From positions 1 through 5,149 of the forward strand of contig SKPT01000567.1 of the NCBI GenBank assembly GCA_007119405.1: a stretch of 5,149 bases of DNA. The letters run 5' to 3'. Below, piece after piece: positions 4,142 through 5,149 of this stretch. The notes beneath the pieces were generated by a model that made no database searches, was not told the origin of the DNA, and saw only the letters and a program-made list of their open reading frames with translations. Positions within the stretch are counted from its first letter, which is position 1. Every line of letters begins with the position of its first letter. This DNA comes from Phycisphaeraceae bacterium. GTDB taxonomy: Bacteria > Planctomycetota > Phycisphaerae > Phycisphaerales > Phycisphaeraceae. The position numbers were made by a program, and so were the translations under genes.

Positions 4142-5149
4142 ATGCCCGAACTGGAAAGCACCGGTTGCTGGCTGGCGATATCGGACGATGGCCTGGCCGC
4201 GGAGCTGGTCGACAAGCAGCGTCGCTGCCGCTGGCGGCTCGAGCCGGCGAGTCGATGGGTATCGCTCGCCGGCGCTGGTGAGCAGGCGCGACGTGTCGGG
4301 TTGCCACCAGGCCGCGTCGCGCCGGCGGGCGATGCAGCCCTGGTGGCCGAGCATCCGCTGGCCGCAGTCGGGGCGGGGGCGGGGACGACGCTGCGCGTGA
4401 TGTGGCGCCTCGAGCGCGACCACGTCGCGGTGGTGCAGTCGGTGACGGGCCAGGGCGTGGCGGCCGCATCGTGGCCGGGGCGGTTCGTGCCGGTGGAGGG
4501 AGGCCTTGAACTGCTTGTGCCCTCGTACCAGGGCGCGCTGGTGCGGCGCAGCGGCAGCGCGTGGCGCTTTCGATGCGAGCGCGGTGGGCATCGCAACGCG
4601 TCGCTGGGGGTGGCGGCCCTACTGGGCGAGCGGGCCGGCCTGGCGCTGGTGCCGGAGCATCTCGCCGGGTGGTCGATCGACTGCGGCGAGACGGACGAGG
4701 GGCTCTGGCTCGCGTTCGAGGACACGCCCTGCCCCGTCGCGGGCTGGGGCGAGCGGGTGATGCGGCTGTACCCGGTCGACAACGCGGTGACGGACGTGGC
4801 CCGTTGCTACCGCGCCTTCGCGCAGCAGCAGGGGCGCTTCACGAGCTGGGACGAGAAGATCGATGACCGACCGAGCGTCGCCAACGTCTTCGGCTCGCTC
4901 ATGGCGTTCACCGGCTACGTCGCGGATCCCGGCATCGACTACGTCGCCAACGTGCGGGCGCTCAAGGCGTGCGGCTTCGACTCGATCATGCTCTTTCCGC
5001 TGCGCTTCTTGCACTACAGCCAGTCGTTCACGATGGCGGGCGGCCTGGGGCCGGTGTGCATCGACGACGCCCAGATCGCCGAGCTTGAGGCGATGGGCGG
5101 CGTGCATCCGGGGCCGTGGGGCTGGGTGTTCGAGGGCATTGACGACGGC
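4142..5149 (+). CDS. Glycosidase-like protein, 3' truncated by the window edge
   Basis: An open frame of 336 codons runs from ATG 4142 to the last base without a stop, so the C-terminus is missing. An in-frame TGA at 4073 and the absence of ATG, GTG, TTG or CTG codons between it and 4142 make this the first usual start. No Shine-Dalgarno site precedes it. Residues 1-215 look like a beta-rich domain with many Trp, Gly and Val. Residues 222-259 carry CYRAFAQQQGRF, SWDEKIDDRPSV and a GSLMAFTGY segment. Residues 267-289 (YVANVRALKACGFDSIMLF) look like the first helix and strand of a TIM barrel. This beta-sandwich, linker and barrel order resembles large glycoside hydrolases such as the GH101-like and DUF5696 groups, but I recognise it by general pattern only, and the catalytic acids would lie largely beyond the window. 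No signal peptide is seen, so a cytoplasmic role is inferred. Codons end mostly in G (GCG, GTG, CGG, CTG), unlike the C-ending preference of the three upstream genes. Confidence 0.75.
   Translation, partial: MPELESTGCWLAISDDGLAAELVDKQRRCRWRLEPASRWVSLAGAGEQARRVGLPPGRVAPAGDAALVAEHPLAAVGAGAGTTLRVMWRLERDHVAVVQSVTGQGVAAASWPGRFVPVEGGLELLVPSYQGALVRRSGSAWRFRCERGGHRNASLGVAALLGERAGLALVPEHLAGWSIDCGETDEGLWLAFEDTPCPVAGWGERVMRLYPVDNAVTDVARCYRAFAQQQGRFTSWDEKIDDRPSVANVFGSLMAFTGYVADPGIDYVANVRALKACGFDSIMLFPLRFLHYSQSFTMAGGLGPVCIDDAQIAELEAMGGVHPGPWGWVFEGIDDG

Noticed and set aside
4054..4782. Minus-strand frames opposite the last gene
   Set aside because: Ser/Arg/Pro-rich low-complexity products, while the plus-strand frame stays open for 336 codons with balanced composition.

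Overview
The window is strongly G+C rich DNA, most likely from a planctomycete of the Phycisphaerae type. The best clue is the large secreted protein at 1213-3180. It combines an N-terminal signal peptide, a chitobiase-type C-terminal domain, a dockerin built on the motif DTGDVAAFV, and a PEP-CTERM-like tail (VPEPAT, a hydrophobic stretch, then RRRR). The phytanoyl-CoA dioxygenase homologue and the palindromic CCACGG-type intergenic repeats fit the same group. This assignment is inference; no rRNA or other marker gene is present.

Layout. Positions 1-126 may hold the 5' end of a divergent minus-strand gene (weak). Positions 127-349 are a GC-rich intergenic region with hairpins and a plausible promoter (TTGGCC, 16 bases, TACAAT). 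Four genes follow, all on the plus strand: a PhyH-family Fe(II)/2-oxoglutarate dioxygenase (350-1159); the secreted dockerin/PEP-CTERM protein (1213-3180), whose main domain I cannot name; a cytoplasmic permuted NlpC/P60-like (YiiX-type) protein (3420-4064); and the first 336 residues of a glycosidase-like protein (4142 to the window end, still open).

Genes 1 and 2 lie 53 bases apart with no obvious terminator and could be co-transcribed. Gene 3 has a long leader with a 17-bp hairpin. Gene 4 seems to start leaderless from a TACGAT box, and its base composition is shifted from C-rich to G-rich on the coding strand.

How they work together. Genes 2 and 4 both suggest carbohydrate handling, one outside and one inside the cell. 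I see no evidence that the four genes form one pathway, and no CRISPR array, tRNA, rRNA, insertion sequence or defence module. The most interesting items are the unidentified N-terminal domain of gene 2, the related palindromes before genes 1 and 3, and the leaderless, compositionally different gene 4.
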